Shown here one piece after another: positions 41,381 to 53,292 of a DNA stretch of 64,000 bases. The notes below the pieces were generated by a model. That model was given only the letters and a program-made list of their open reading frames with translations, did not search any database and had not been told where the DNA came from. A program made the translations under genes and the position numbers. Numbering within the stretch: position 1 is the first letter of the stretch; each line of letters starts with the position of its first letter. This DNA is from Cryptomeria japonica (Eukaryota > Streptophyta > Pinopsida > Cupressales > Cupressaceae): the NCBI RefSeq assembly GCF_030272615.1, contig NC_081411.1, positions 41,901,140 to 41,965,139 of the forward strand, written 5' to 3'.

Positions 41381-44268
41381 ATGGCTTCTACATCGTACTC
41401 CAGTTCTAGTGTACTTGTGGATTTAGCTGAGTTTATTCAAAAGAAGATGAAATACAATGCCCTATCCCAGATACCCGCTAGAGTTATTGTCGAGGAAGAT
41501 ATTTTAGGATATATTGATTGTAAATTAGAAGACCTGGGATCTTGAGTGATCCATTCCCAACTAGGTCTGTTTTGTGGGGATGACAAGAAGATAAAACCTG
41601 AATTTAATATCCTTGAGAGGAAGAAACTGCCCAATGCAGTTTATTTTCTGGAAGAGTTCACTGAAGATCACATCCGCATCATCCTGAGCAGAGTACACAG
41701 TGATAAGATGCACCTCGAGTGCACACATGACATCACACCGGAGGCAATTCATGTCATCACCAGTTTCTACAACATTGGAGAGGTACCAGCACTAAGGAAG
41801 GTCACCAAATGGAAATGACTAAGCTCACTGGTTCTCTAAGTGACCAACGAGAGATGACTGTCAACACCATCAAAGATGATTTGGTTAAGTATGATTGCAT
41901 GGTGATTGGCTACCAGATGTTTTATGCCAGTAGAGTGAACTTTGTCCCTATTGCTACAGTGAATGTCACCTACAAAATAATTAAGGAAGACGCCTCATTT
42001 GATTTGTGTACCTGTTTGCAGAAACAATTGCTATTAAACCTAAATTCCATTAAATAGGATAATGCTTTAAGGTTCAGGTTTAGACAACTTCTGGTTGGTC
42101 TATCCTTCTACTTTCAAAGCTATTTCCTTGGAGTAGGTGATGTTCAATGGTCTGCTGACCAACCGGTTTCCAAGCAAATCAAAGAAAGTCTTCAAGCAGT
42201 GGGAACCAGATATCCTGAGGTTCTTAACAAGTATTTTGATGAGTTCAAATGGAAAATGAGCCAGAGAATGAGGATATCTGGTGATATCGTGAAGAAATAT
42301 GAAGATGACATCTGCTTCACAATAAAGGTAGATGAATGCATAATGGAAGCGGTGGAACCAAGAAAGGAAGCAGTTGAACCAATGGGGTATGAAGTGATGT
42401 ATGATATGTTGATCAGGTATGCCTCTACCCTTCTTGCCTCACCACTAGATGCCAAGAAAAAGAGAACCGACACCTACTTAGAGAGGGTAACACCGGTTGA
42501 AGAGCCTACACAGAAAAAAGGAAAGGCAGTGCCATCGATATCGGCGCTAGTTACCTTAGCTAGTCCAAAAGTGACCAAGCGATCACCTGCTAAGAAGAAA
42601 CCCGAGGTTTCTCCCGCTAAAGTATTTGAGAGGAAGCGGAAAACCAAAACCAGCTCACCAGAGTCAGAGGATACTGAACCAGAGGTACAACCAAAGAAGA
42701 CAAGGCAAACAAGCAAAAAGGCAAAATCTACCGGTAATGCACCTGCAACTTCTGCACTGGTAAATATAGATATTTCCTCTTATAAACCTTTGATACATTG
42801 TCAAAGAACAATTAAGAATATTAGGAGGAAATTGCTTGATGATTTGAGGGAGCATTTTAATGATTTTATTGATAGTGAGAAAGAAGAAGTAGAACAGGAA
42901 GTCATCAAGTATTTATGTATCAATGATCAGTCGCCATCTGAAATTAGATTGGTTACACTGAATTCTTTATACAATTCTTTGGATAATAAATGGCGCATTT
43001 CTATTGAGAGGGAACATGAGATCAAGGAGAAAATATTTGCAGAATACTTCCCTGATGCCTTTAAACTCTGAATTATTTGAAATTATGGATAAGAACAAAG
43101 GCCTCTTCTTCATGAGAAGAAGACTCAGGCTACTAGAAGGGAAAGCCCCTGAAGTGGTAAAAGACACACATCTACATGCTAAAGCTTTTGTCAAAATACA
43201 CCAAGTAGCTGAAGCCCATTAGAAAGATGAACTGGAACTTGACCTATCCTTAGGCAAACCGAATGAGACATTTCATGGTCAAGGTAAAAGAGAGACGAGC
43301 AAATTGATCCTATTAATGTGGATACTTTAGATGTTGAGGATGCCACTTTAAATAAAGAGAAAGAGAAATGAGATAAAGAAAAAGATGAGAAAGAAAAGTA
43401 GGACAAAGAACAAAAGAAGAAAGAGAAAGAGAAAAAAGAAAGACAGGAAGAAAACAAGAGAAAAGAGGTAGAGAATAAGAAAGAGGAAGAGAAGAAGGAA
43501 GAGGAGAAGAGACAGGAAGAGGAGAAGAGGAAATAGGAAGAGGAGAAGAGGAAACAAGAAGAAGACAAGAAGAAGGAAGAAGAAAGGAAGAAGAAGGAAG
43601 AGAAGAAAAAGAAAGAAGAGGAGCAAAAGAAGAAAGAAGAGGAAAAGAAAAGAGCCAAAGAGAAGAAGAAAGAAGAAAAGAACAAACAAGCAGAGACTCC
43701 TAGGGAAACCGGTGACCAAACCAAATAGGTTGACATCGCCAGTCCTATTGATCTCCAATCTGTAGATGAATCAGAGCTGCTTCAAAGCATAAAGCTTGCA
43801 CAGGAAAGATTGAAAGCATTGAGGAGGAAGAAGGAACAAGATGTCATTCAAACTATGGTTGACACCCTTACTAGTCTGATTCCTAATACTAACCTCCCTA
43901 GTACCGGTTCCTCTTTAGCTAAGCTTAAACTTCTTTGCATTGTTGTGGAGGACCAAGTACAATGCTTGGAAGATGTTGTTGCAGCCACTGCCAAGAGAAA
44001 TCATGAAAAGGCACTCAACACTGCCTTAGTCAAGAAATTGAATGACCTTCAGTCACAACTTATGAAACAAGAGAAGGATATAAGTGTTGCTATGGATGAG
44101 GGGAAATTACTACTGAGTAAAATCTACCAACCCCATCTATTCTGTGATGATGTGCTTAAGCAAAAAGATAAACTCCAATCGGAGTTACAAGCATATATAG
44201 GCAACTTCAAGATGCCATATGATTCCTTTACTACATATGGGCAAACAATTCATCACTATCACCTTTAG
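41381..44268 (+). pseudogene. element D ORF2: uncharacterised protein, frameshifted
   Basis: An N-terminal folded-looking part (DLAEFIQKKMKYNALSQIPA, RVIVEEDILGYIDCKLEDLG, HDITPEAIHVITSFYNIGEV, MSQRMRISGDIVKKYEDDIC) runs through stops at 41543 and 42055 and a frameshift near 41810. A Lys/Pro/Ser-rich linker (42500-42760) and a segment SSYKPLIHCQRTIKNIRRKL lead, after another frameshift near 43060, into a very long Lys/Glu repeat (about 43350-43700). A C-terminal coiled coil (43760-44268) follows. There is no RT, integrase or protease motif. I do not recognise the family. Because it fills the space where pol would be, it is either captured host sequence or an element-specific protein. Confidence 0.6.
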
Positions 44269-44820
44269 ACTACCAAGGTGGAATCATAAATCTGCAACTG
44301 GACCAAAGATTTGCAGGAGCTACCACTAATCTTATTGCCAAGGCTGCAGATTCTTCAGAAATATTTTCTCAATCTGGAAGCTATCATGGTAACTCAAGAT
44401 ATGAGTACCATTGATGCTATGGAAGAACTGGTATTCTAGATGTAGACAAAAAGTGAGGTTGCTACCTCATTACTTGAGTCATGGACATTTCCCATGAAAA
44501 CTTTTATTTAGGACTTCAAATCTGTTTTAGATAAGTTTCATTCCTTATTGTCATAAACATTTACTCTATCTTTATATATAAGGAAACAGGGGTTATTCTG
44601 CATTACTTTGTCATTGTTGGCAAAAGGGGAGTAGTATTTAAAATTTTGGTGAATGTTACCATTTCATGTACTTTCATAGAGTAGTGTACATTGTAATTTC
44701 TGCAAAAGGGATAGTGTATATGCCTAGGGGGAGTAATTTTGATTATGGCATATTCTGTTGTAAGAACACTTAGATGTCAAAATTTTCCTAAGTGTTGCCA
44801 TCAATGCCAAAGGGGGAGAT
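44269..44820 (+). other. element D 3' non-coding segment and polypurine tract
   Basis: No convincing coding sequence. CCTAGGGGGAGTA (about 44725) and CCAAAGGGGGAGAT (44807-44820) are purine tracts; the second abuts the 3' LTR start TGTTGGCATT. Confidence 0.75.
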
Positions 44821-45768
44821 TGTTGGCATTATGATCCCAAGCGGTATGAAGACCTCAAGCGGTACGAAGGATCCCAAGTGGTAGTCAGAATGCTATGATC
44901 TACCAGTCTTCATTTTTGACAAACTGGTAATAGGTATATTGTATTAATCAGTATTACTCTGTGATGAGTTACCAACTGGTATTTTTGTAATGTGTGATGA
45001 GTTATCATCCACCGATACTTTGGTGGTGATTTTGTGCCGTGTTACCAAATGTGTCCAGATACACTAAACCTAGGAAATTGTAGTTCAATCCTATTGGACC
45101 GACATGAAATCAGTTTCCTTTATAAGGACATCATGTCTAGGGTTTGCAATAGAGACATATGTGTATGTGAGATAGACAAGGTTATGTGCAATCATTGAAG
45201 AGAAGATTAGGTCTGTGTGAAGAAATAGAGTGTGGAGATATTGAAGACTGAAGTAATGCTGAAATGCATTAACAATGAGTTATCAAGGATCTAATTAAGC
45301 AGACTGTGCTATTAGCTAGATCACTCACTTGTTGATTACTAATATCTTCAACAAGTCTGAAACCCTTAACCGGGTAGGCCTAGAAAATCCTTTGTAAATC
45401 CTCTAACAAGGTGGTTCACAATTGTGGATCTAAAATCCTACCACAAGGTAGTCTTTAACAGGACTTGTCTCCAATAGAGATCTAGATTCCTAATAGGATC
45501 TGTTCTGGTGAAGAAGTTTCTATTCTGCAGATAGTTACTTGTGAGTTTCTACTCATCGTGGTTTTTCCCATTTGGGTTTCCATGTCAAATATCGTGTGTT
45601 ATGGTGATTGTTCTCTTGTGGGTGAATTCTTTGTTTGCTATTTGGTTTGCATTTATCTTAATTGGTTTATTAGTGAGTCTGTTGTACCAGTTATCTGCTA
45701 AACTATTTAAGAGTTTGCTTACAACAATTTTTGGTCTACTAACTCACCCCCCCTCTTAGTATTCATCA
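44821..45768 (+). repeat. element D 3' LTR (948 bp)
   Basis: Starts TGTTGGCATTATGA and ends TTAGTATTCATCA. It matches the 5' LTR apart from the missing block of nearly 190 bp near its start and small changes. After it the A 3' LTR resumes. Confidence 0.88.
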
Positions 45769-46447
45769 GTGATTGATGAGGTGGCAGACAAGTGGATGAC
45801 ACGTGGTGACACTGTGGCATAGGATGTAGCCGCTCAGAGGGGCTAAGGGTCGAGCAGATCAACAAAGATCAACAGTGATCAAGATGGATCCAAGGGCTGT
45901 CTCTATGTCACGACATAAAATTGCTCACCAGATATCGCCTGCGACTTGACAACAAACCACTAGCGGTGAATCGTGGCTGATAGTTAATGCAAGTAGTCAA
46001 GGTGGGTAGTTCATTTCGGCGGTTAGTGGAGGCCATGCTAAGGTGTTAAAGTGGAGAGCCTGGAATGAATACCCTCATGACATGTGGTGCCCAGTTGTAA
46101 ACTCTAGAGCCAATCAAAGGGTGCCACATGGCATATCATTAAGATGAATGTCAAGTAGACTGTGGTTTTGATGAATCTCAGGGAGGACTCACCAAAGGCA
46201 TCAGTTTCATCAACATGAAAGGTGTCGATGAAACAAAGATTTCAATAAGATGTGAAAGCAGTTCACCGAATGCTCGGATCAATCGATAAGGGCACATCGA
46301 AGAAATATAAACCGGTTCTATCAAAAAGTGAAGGCATCGATGAAACTGCGGTTTCGATGAGACAAAATGATGGCTAGCCGAAGAGGCACTTTGGCCGAAA
46401 GGTTGATGCGGAACAAGCCAAAGGAAGTGGTGGGTCTGATGGAGATG
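45769..46447 (+). repeat. element A 3' LTR, segment 2
   Basis: Matches the 5' LTR from about 5411 to 6081. It ends in AGATG (46443-46447), the left target duplication of element E. Confidence 0.92.
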
Positions 46448-46809
46448 TGGTGCAGGAGAACCTAACCCAAATGTACACCAAGAGGTTAAAGGTCATGCCA
46501 TGAATCATTTCACTCATATTTGAGTTTATATCATCATTTTAATGTATTTTGAGTCATTTTGTGAAGCATTGTAAGACATTTGCTCAAGATGTGTGTTTGA
46601 GTCCTAATTGGGTCTAGGAGGTCAAATTTGTATAAAAAAATTATGGAAGGTTAAAGAGGATGTAAAAGGTTGTTTTGAGTCCATCTAATTGTATTTGAAG
46701 TGCACAAGCAAAGATTAGGGGTCATATTTATCAAAATATCAAAATTGTCAATTATGTCAAAAATGTTGTCAAACACAAATTGCATTATAAAGTTGCAAAC
46801 CAAGGATGT
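46448..46809 (+). repeat. element E LTR 1, left part
   Basis: Starts TGGTGCAGGAGAACCTAACC. It is interrupted after GATGT (46805-46809) by element F and resumes at 51950. Confidence 0.9.
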
Positions 46810-47261
46810 TGTAGGATTTTGCCAAGATCAAGGGCACAATGAAAAGCTTAAAAGGAAAGACAATAGAATGACAAGAACAAAAATGTATTCTCATCAATAT
46901 GCAAATGATCAACTGGATTAACCAATACAATGAATATAGGCCTGCTTATATAGGCAAGGCCATATGGATGTACGAGCACACAATTATGACATGTGGCTCA
47001 ATGAGAAACAAGGGTAGGTAAGAAATACTAGGGTTAGGTAGGAGAAATAATATAATATTCCACAAGAGGTGGATGACCCACCGAATGTGGAGTGTAACAG
47101 CAAAATAAGACCACAAAAGGTGGAATTTCTCCTACAAGCTCTATCCGTATGTGCACACTTCCCTAAGTGTCTCAAATCCAAACTACGAAGAGATGCATTA
47201 TCCTAAGTTAACTTAAGTAAAGTGTAATAATATCCAAAATGAATATTTATTTACACCAACA
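46810..47261 (-). repeat. element F 3' LTR (452 bp)
   Basis: On the + strand it begins TGTAGGATTTTGCC and ends TTTACACCAACA. Same length as the other LTR. Followed on the + strand by CCCCCCCTTAA, the complement of the polypurine tract. Confidence 0.93.
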
Positions 47262-47584
47262 CCCCCCCTTAAGTGCAACTTAGGGGAATGAAGACTCAAG
47301 TCAACAATGCAAGATGGGTCCCAGCTACTAGGCCATGATAGGTACCCATGTACAATATGCAAATGCAAGCAAAATAATGCAATACAATCTCTCACAAATG
47401 GAGAAAGGGAGAAAACCCAGTGGGAAAAAACTTCCCCCCAAAAGAGAGATAAAAGACTCTCAAAGAAGAAGGACAAAACCTCTAAGAGGAAAAAGTCCCC
47501 CCCATAAGAGAGGAAGGAGAAGTCAGCTGACCCCCCCTAATGACACATCTCACACCCCCAAGAGAGCCCGCAACTGCTAGAACT

Positions 47585-49990
47585 TACTCTTGATGAAAGG
47601 TTTGGTGAATATGTCAGCAACCTGCTCTACTATAGGACAATACTGCAAATCAATGACCTGCTCCTGAATGAGCTCTTGGATATAATGCATATGAATCTCG
47701 ATGTGTTTGGTCCACTGGTGCTGGACCAGGTTCTTCAAGATGGTAATAGCACTCTGATTGTCGCAATGTAGAACTGTCGGCCATGGAGTGGTGAATCCAA
47801 ACTCTATGAGAATCTGCTAGAGCCAAATGGTCTCAGTTACTGCGTTAACAACACCTTGATACTCAGCCTCAGTCGAAGAGAGAGCAATAGCATGTTGCTT
47901 CTTGCTCTGCCAACAAATGGGGCCCGAACCAAGGTGAAAACTGTAACCAAAAGTAGACTTACGATCATCAAGATCACCAACCCAATTGGAGTCTGTGTAA
48001 CCAGCCAAGAGAAGTCCTGTGCCTGCTGCATAGTGAATCCCATAGTGATGTGTAACCTTGATGTAATGAAGGATGCATTTGGCGGCTTTCCAATGAAGCT
48101 CATGTGGTTCCTACATGAAGCGGGAAACCATGCCAACTGCAAATGAAATATCAGGGCATGTATGAGTCAAGTAGATTAGACTACCCACAAGCTGATGATA
48201 CAAAGTGGCATCAACTGGTGGAGAAGAACACTGAGCCTCAAGCTTGACTCCTGAAAGAAAGGGAGTCAGGGTAGGCTTACAATTAGCCATATGAAAGCGT
48301 GCAAGTAGATCAAGAGTATACTTGGGCTGCAATAGTGTAATCCTGGAAGGCGACTGTGAAATCTCTATCTCGAGAAAGTAGTGCAAAAGACCCAAGTCAG
48401 TCATAGCAAATCTATCATGCAAAGCAGATTTGACCCTACTAATGATGGATGAGGTACTCCCTATAATGATCAAGTCATCAACATAGAGCACAAGGATCAA
48501 GTGAGAGTCATCCTGTCGCAAAATGTAGACATTCGGATCAGAATGACACATGGTGAACCCTGCGGAGAGAAGAAAGGAATCCATCTTGGCATACCAAGCC
48601 CTAGGGGCCTGCTTAAGGCCATAGAGAGATTTCCTTAGTCTACAAACCAAGGAAGTATTCTGGATGAAACCCTTTGGCTGCTCCATATAAATCTCCTCAT
48701 CAAGATCACCATAAAGAAAAGCACTCTTCACATCCATCTAATGTACAACCCAACCATGAGTTGTTGCAATAGCAAGTGTCAAACGAATGGAGTTCATCTT
48801 GGCTACGGGTGCAAAGGTCTCAGTATAGTCAACACCTACAATCTGAGAGAAACCTTTCGCAACAAGCCAAGCCTTATACTTATCCACACTACCATCCGCT
48901 GCAAACTTGGTCCGATAGATCCACTTACATCAAACCATCTTTCTCCCCTCAGGGAGATGGACTAAATCCCTTGTGTTGTTCCTCATCAAGGAACTATACT
49001 CTTCCTCCATAGCTTGGTCCCACTCAGGAACCCCTGATGCTTCCCTAAATGTCTATGGATCGGAAGCTGTAGCAATGAATGCATGTGGAAGATCCTGATG
49101 CTATGATCGAGTTCTCCGTGTATCTGAAGGATCCCCAACAAGAGAACCCGCAAACTCAAGTGTCTGTCGAGCCGAACGAGGTCAAGGTGGAGGTGGAGAA
49201 CAAGGCTCCTGAACTACAAGTGGACCCTACGGAGGTGTAACCCTATGAGTCAGAGTTGAAGGAGTCTCATCATCTGAATCACTAACATCACTATCCACAA
49301 TGGAGGAAGGTGGAGGAGGTAGAGAGGCTAAGCTAGGAGAGCTTTCCTCAAAGTGAACACTCCTCTCAATGAACACCTCATGTGTCTCAGGATCCATCAA
49401 TCTATATGCCTTAACACCCTCAGGATATCCAACAAATATGCAAGGTCGACTCTGAGGTTCCAATGCCTTGCGTTTTTGCGGAGGTATGCGAGCCCATGCT
49501 GGACACCCAAAGACTCTGAAATGTCTCACAATCGGTTTCCTACTAGCCCAAGCTTCAAAAGGAGTAATACCTTGCAAAGCTTTGTGAGGAACTCGATTCT
49601 GGATGTGTGTGGCACAACTGATAGCCTCTGCCCAAAAGGCGGGATCAAGAGAACGTGCATGTATCATACAGCTAGCCATTTCTTTGAGAGTTCTATTCTT
49701 GTGTTCTACAACCCTATTCTATTGTGGAGTGTATGCAACAGAATGCTGAAGATCAATCCCCTCAAATGTACAAAAATCCTCAATTCTTTTGTTCACATAT
49801 TCCCTTCCATTATCTGTGTGAAGAATCTTGACCACTTTCCCTGATTGCTTCTCCACACGAGTCTTGAAGTCCTGAAATCTGTCAAATACTTCACTCTTAT
49901 GAATAAGAACGTAGACCCAAGTGAAGCGGGAGTAGTCATCAATGAAGGTGAGAACATAGCGGGCCTTACATGCCCCCCAAATTCACTCAA
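47585..49990 (-). pseudogene. pol: element F pol: integrase core, RT and RNase H (copia order)
   Basis: From right to left: part of the integrase core (about 49990-49680) and integrase C-terminal region (MASCMIHARSLDPAFWAEAI, FRVFGCPAWARIPPQKRKAL) down to about 49227. RT follows (MDVKSAFLYGDLDEEIYMEQ, KSLYGLKQAPRAWYAKMD, catalytic YVDD in LVLYVDDLIIIG) to about 48111. Then RNase H (GYTDSNWVGDLDDRKSTFGY, WQSKKQHAIALSSTEAEYQG) ends near 47590. Several stops and frame changes (for example near 48738 and 49226) break it. The integrase-RT-RNase H order identifies Ty1/copia. Confidence 0.88.
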
Positions 49991-51477
49991 TCAAAGAACC
50001 CCCCCAAAAGTGATGATTTGGCACTTTATAATTAGTGCGTATACAATGGGCCACTTGCAAAAAATGGCAAAGTGGACTTCTGATTTACAATTTTACAACT
50101 ACCTCAATAAGGCTAAAAGAGACTCAAACTGATAATGCAAGAGATCTAAACTAAGATCCAAGCACATTACAAGTACCTAATAGGCCAAATAAGACCAATA
50201 TCTGAAAGTACAATTTCCACTCAAAATCTCTGAAATCTGATCATAGATTATGAAAGTAGACGAAAAAACATGCACTTTAAAAAAAAATGGCACCTGAAAA
50301 GCAGGTCGTATGAGCTCAAACGAGGCCTTTGAAGTTGCAGAATTGAGGATTGGATAGGTATAGCTGAGAGAATCCAATAATTCCAAAAAACCTATGCAAC
50401 AAAATCAGAAAATAACCATACCACTGCGAAGATCACAAAATTTTAGCCCATTTCAAAAAAATTGAACGAAAAAAGGAGCAAAAATGAGCAAGATATGGCC
50501 TTTCAAAGTTGAATTGCAAAACTGAAAAGCTCAATTGAGAGGGGGTCAAAAAATTTCAAAAAGCTGTTGATGTGGCGTTGACGTCAGCAATTCACGACCT
50601 TAAATTTGACGGCCATATGACCATTGTGAAAACTTCACCTTCCTGCTGACTGGTCATTCGTACTGTACGGACTGCTGACTGGGCAGTCTGAGTGGTGGAT
50701 GACGTGGCAGATGACTCAGTGTATGGTAGTTGACCGCGGGCCAGTGGCCGCCTGCCACGTGGCGGGCGCGGGTCCGCCTGTTTAGAGGACGCTGGAGAGG
50801 AGGGAAGCAGGCTGTCGGAGAAAGCTTTGGCCAGCGGCGGGCTGGGAGCCGAGGCACCAGAGGTGGAGGGAACTGCCGGAGGGACGGAGACTGGCGGGCC
50901 GGGAGCCGAGGGAAGCCGGCGGTGGGAGCGAGGTGGCCGACGAGAGAGCGAGGCGGCTGGAGGATGGTCTGGGTAGCCGGTAGCAGGAGACCTAGGCTCT
51001 GCAGGAGGTGCACGGCGGCGGCGGCGTGGGAGGTACATAGCGGTAGCAGCGGGTACACATCGGCAGGAGGTACGCATCAGCGTAGGTACACGGCCTGCAA
51101 CACCTGCAACATGCGTAGGGTACTGCCGAGTACGGGGGGGTCTGCGGACCCCTAAAACAACCAAAAAAAATTTTTGATTTTTTTTTTTTTTTTTTCGAAA
51201 ATTTTGATTGCCCTTTCGAATTTTTTTATTTTTATTTTTTCGAAAAAGAATTTTTTTGAAATTTTTTTTCAAAATCCGTAGGATAATAGCCAAAATGGGG
51301 AAAAAAAATTTCTCACCAAAATAGGTCGACTTTATAGTTGAAATTTATGGAAACAGCCTCCTAGATTCAACGGTGATGTCCAAATCGCTGTATGACGCCT
51401 CCAAAAAATGAAGATCCCCAAATCCAAAAATTGAAGCCTTCCACAATGTCTCCAAAAAACTAATCAATGAAGCCCCA
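49991..51477 (-). other. element F 5' region with a GC-rich insert-like segment
   Basis: Where gag and protease should be there is 1.5 kb of other sequence. 49990-50590 is non-coding. 50640-51150 is strikingly GC-rich (GGCGGCGGCG, GGGAGCCGAGG words) and open on both strands as Pro/Arg/Ser-rich peptides without a domain. 51160-51300 is poly-T/A-rich. The GC-rich part may be the element's natural leader or a captured host fragment; it does not look like a functional gene. Confidence 0.5.
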
Positions 51478-51492
51478 ATGGCTCTAATACCA
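51478..51492 (-). other. element F primer-binding site
   Basis: On the - strand the site reads TGGTATTAGAGCCATTGG immediately after the LTR, a tRNA-Met-type primer site with one C-to-T change. Confidence 0.85.
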
Positions 51493-51944
51493 TGTAGGAT
51501 TTTGCCAAGATCAAGGGCACAATGAAAAGCTTAAAAGGAGAGACAATAGAATGACAAGAACAAAACTGTATTCTCATCAATATGCAAATGATCAACTAGA
51601 TTAACCAATACAATGAATATAGGCCTGCTTATATAGGCAAGGCCATATGGATGTACGAGCACACAATTATGACATGTGGCTCAATGAGAAACAAGGGTAG
51701 GTAAGAAATACTAGGGGTAGGTAGGAGAAATAATATAATATTCCACAAGAGGTGGATGACCCACCGAATGTGGAGTGTAATAGCAAAATAAGACCACAAA
51801 AGGTGGAATTTCTCCTACAAGCTCTATCCCTATGTGCACACTTCCCTAAGTGTCTCAAATCCAAACTACGAAGAGATGCATTATCCTAAGTTAACTTAAG
51901 TAAAGTGTAATAATATCCAAAATGAATATTTATTTACACCAACA
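51493..51944 (-). repeat. element F 5' LTR (452 bp)
   Basis: Near-identical to 46810-47261. It ends ACACCAACA and is followed by the right target duplication GATGT. Confidence 0.93.
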
Positions 51945-52870
51945 GATGTAATTGGTCTTGGGTAGTTGTAATTTCCATATGGATGCGTGGAGGTTATAAT
52001 AGCCATCATTTGGTCGAATCCAATGGGTGTGTGTAAGATTGGAGGAAGGAAATGAATAACAGTTGAAGTTTTTACACACTCCACATTGTTTTCTGGGTAT
52101 AGCAGTTTGATCATTCACATTTTTCTTTATGATAATTCATTTGTCCCGTGGGAAATGTATTGGATATGATAATGACGTGAGTTAACTTTGTTTTCCCTTT
52201 GGTTTTATTTAATTTCAATTATTTTAAAGCAAGTTATGCAAGATTTGGTGAAAGCTGTCAAAAAAACCCTCCAAATTGGGGTTTGTGGAGAGTTTCACTA
52301 AAATATTTTGATTGCACCATTGAAAATTGTTGTAACTTTGGCGTTTGATAGAGGGTTGAATTATATTTCAAATTAATTCAGTTTAAATGTGATTGGTTAA
52401 GTATTTTATGAGATATTTGATGCCCTGGACAGACTAGGAATGAAGATTTCTTGTTTTTTTTAATAGTCAAAACAGTCTCGATGCAAAGACTATAATGCTT
52501 AACTCCATCGTTGGATTGTTCTCAATTTTGGAAATGGTTTTAGAAACCTAGTTTCCTACAGCCTCACCGAAACGATCTTCAAAATATGCTTGGTTTTGAA
52601 GGTTATTAATAACTGAGTACGGGTCTATCATAATGTCATTAACTCGGACAACATAATGCATTGTTTGGGTCTTGAATAATGTTTAAAGGGTTTTAAATGA
52701 TGTGAAAGATTTGATATTGGATTTTTTGGTTGATATTAATATTTTTTAGATGCCTCAAACATATCAAGGTTGCAAATTGATGATTATTTTTGGGTCATTG
52801 AGCACTCTAGGATTGGGACTCCATGGTTGATTTGGGGTTCTTGGTTGTTTTTTCATGATGCTCTGCATCG
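51945..52870 (+). repeat. element E LTR 1, right part
   Basis: Resumes GATGTAATTGGTCTTGGG as in LTR 2 (53651) and LTR 3 (55340). Ends CTCTGCATCG, three bases before the primer site at 52874. Confidence 0.9.
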
Positions 52871-53292
52871 AATTGGTATCAGAGCCTAGCAAAAGATATA
52901 GGATAGGAAAGTTGTTTATATTGTGTTTGGTTGCAAGTGTTGGATTCACCTAACTGCAGAGGATTAGGTTGAGTAGAGAACCTGGTTGTGGTTGCCAAAA
53001 GAGTAGGGAGAGAGGAAAAAGAGACTCCTAGGTGAGGCAAAGGAAGTGTGAGTTTGTGTGGATGCCTGAGGAACAACTTGAGTTGCAGCCATTGGATACT
53101 CCATGGATGTGATTAGTTGAGAGGATGATTACCTTTTTTAAGTTGGTAGCAGAAGCATGAGGATAATGAGAGAATGATGAAAGGAAGAGGCAGAGATAAA
53201 GATGAAGACAAAGACAAAGTTTCAGTCCAAGACACAAAATTTTCTTGCAGGTTGTTTCCAAGGGACTTTGAAAGCTTTCAAGGTCAGTAATA
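52871..53292 (+). other. element E internal region 1 (422 bp)
   Basis: Begins with the primer site TGGTATCAGAGCC (52874). No ORF of note. It shares most of its length with internal region 2; the purine-rich AAAGATGAAGACAAAGACAAAG lies near 53200. Confidence 0.88.

Larger units (their letters stand above)
38425..45768 (+). mobile_element. element D: non-autonomous copia-like retrotransposon in the A 3' LTR
   Basis: LTRs at 38425-39608 and 44821-45768, primer site TGGTATCAGAGCC at 39611, polypurine tract AAAGGGGGAGAT at 44809. The 5.2-kb interior encodes a coiled-coil/zinc-knuckle protein and a second long protein, but no protease, integrase or RT, so it depends on another element. The flanks GCGAC (38420-38424) and GTGAT (45769-45773) could be a target duplication decayed by two C-to-T changes. 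Both protein frames are broken. Confidence 0.87.
46810..51944 (-). mobile_element. element F: truncated Ty1/copia element nested in E
   Basis: LTRs of 452 bp at 46810-47261 and 51493-51944 differ at six positions (about 1.3 percent), with target duplication GATGT (46805-46809 and 51945-51949). On the - strand the primer site is TGGTATTAGAGCCAT (51478-51492) and the polypurine tract AAGGGGGGGT abuts the left LTR. The interior holds the integrase core, RT and RNase H, but no gag, protease or integrase N-terminus, so it was mobilised in trans or deleted after insertion. Confidence 0.92.

Noticed and set aside
43191-43758. Ser/Phe/Leu-rich ORFs on the - strand that look like membrane proteins
   Set aside because: They are the antisense reading of the Lys/Glu repeat of element D ORF2.
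50592-51293. 233-codon Pro/Arg/Ser-rich ORF on the - strand
   Set aside because: Caused by GC-rich, low-complexity sequence that is open on both strands; no domain, and poly-A/T at its N-terminus.
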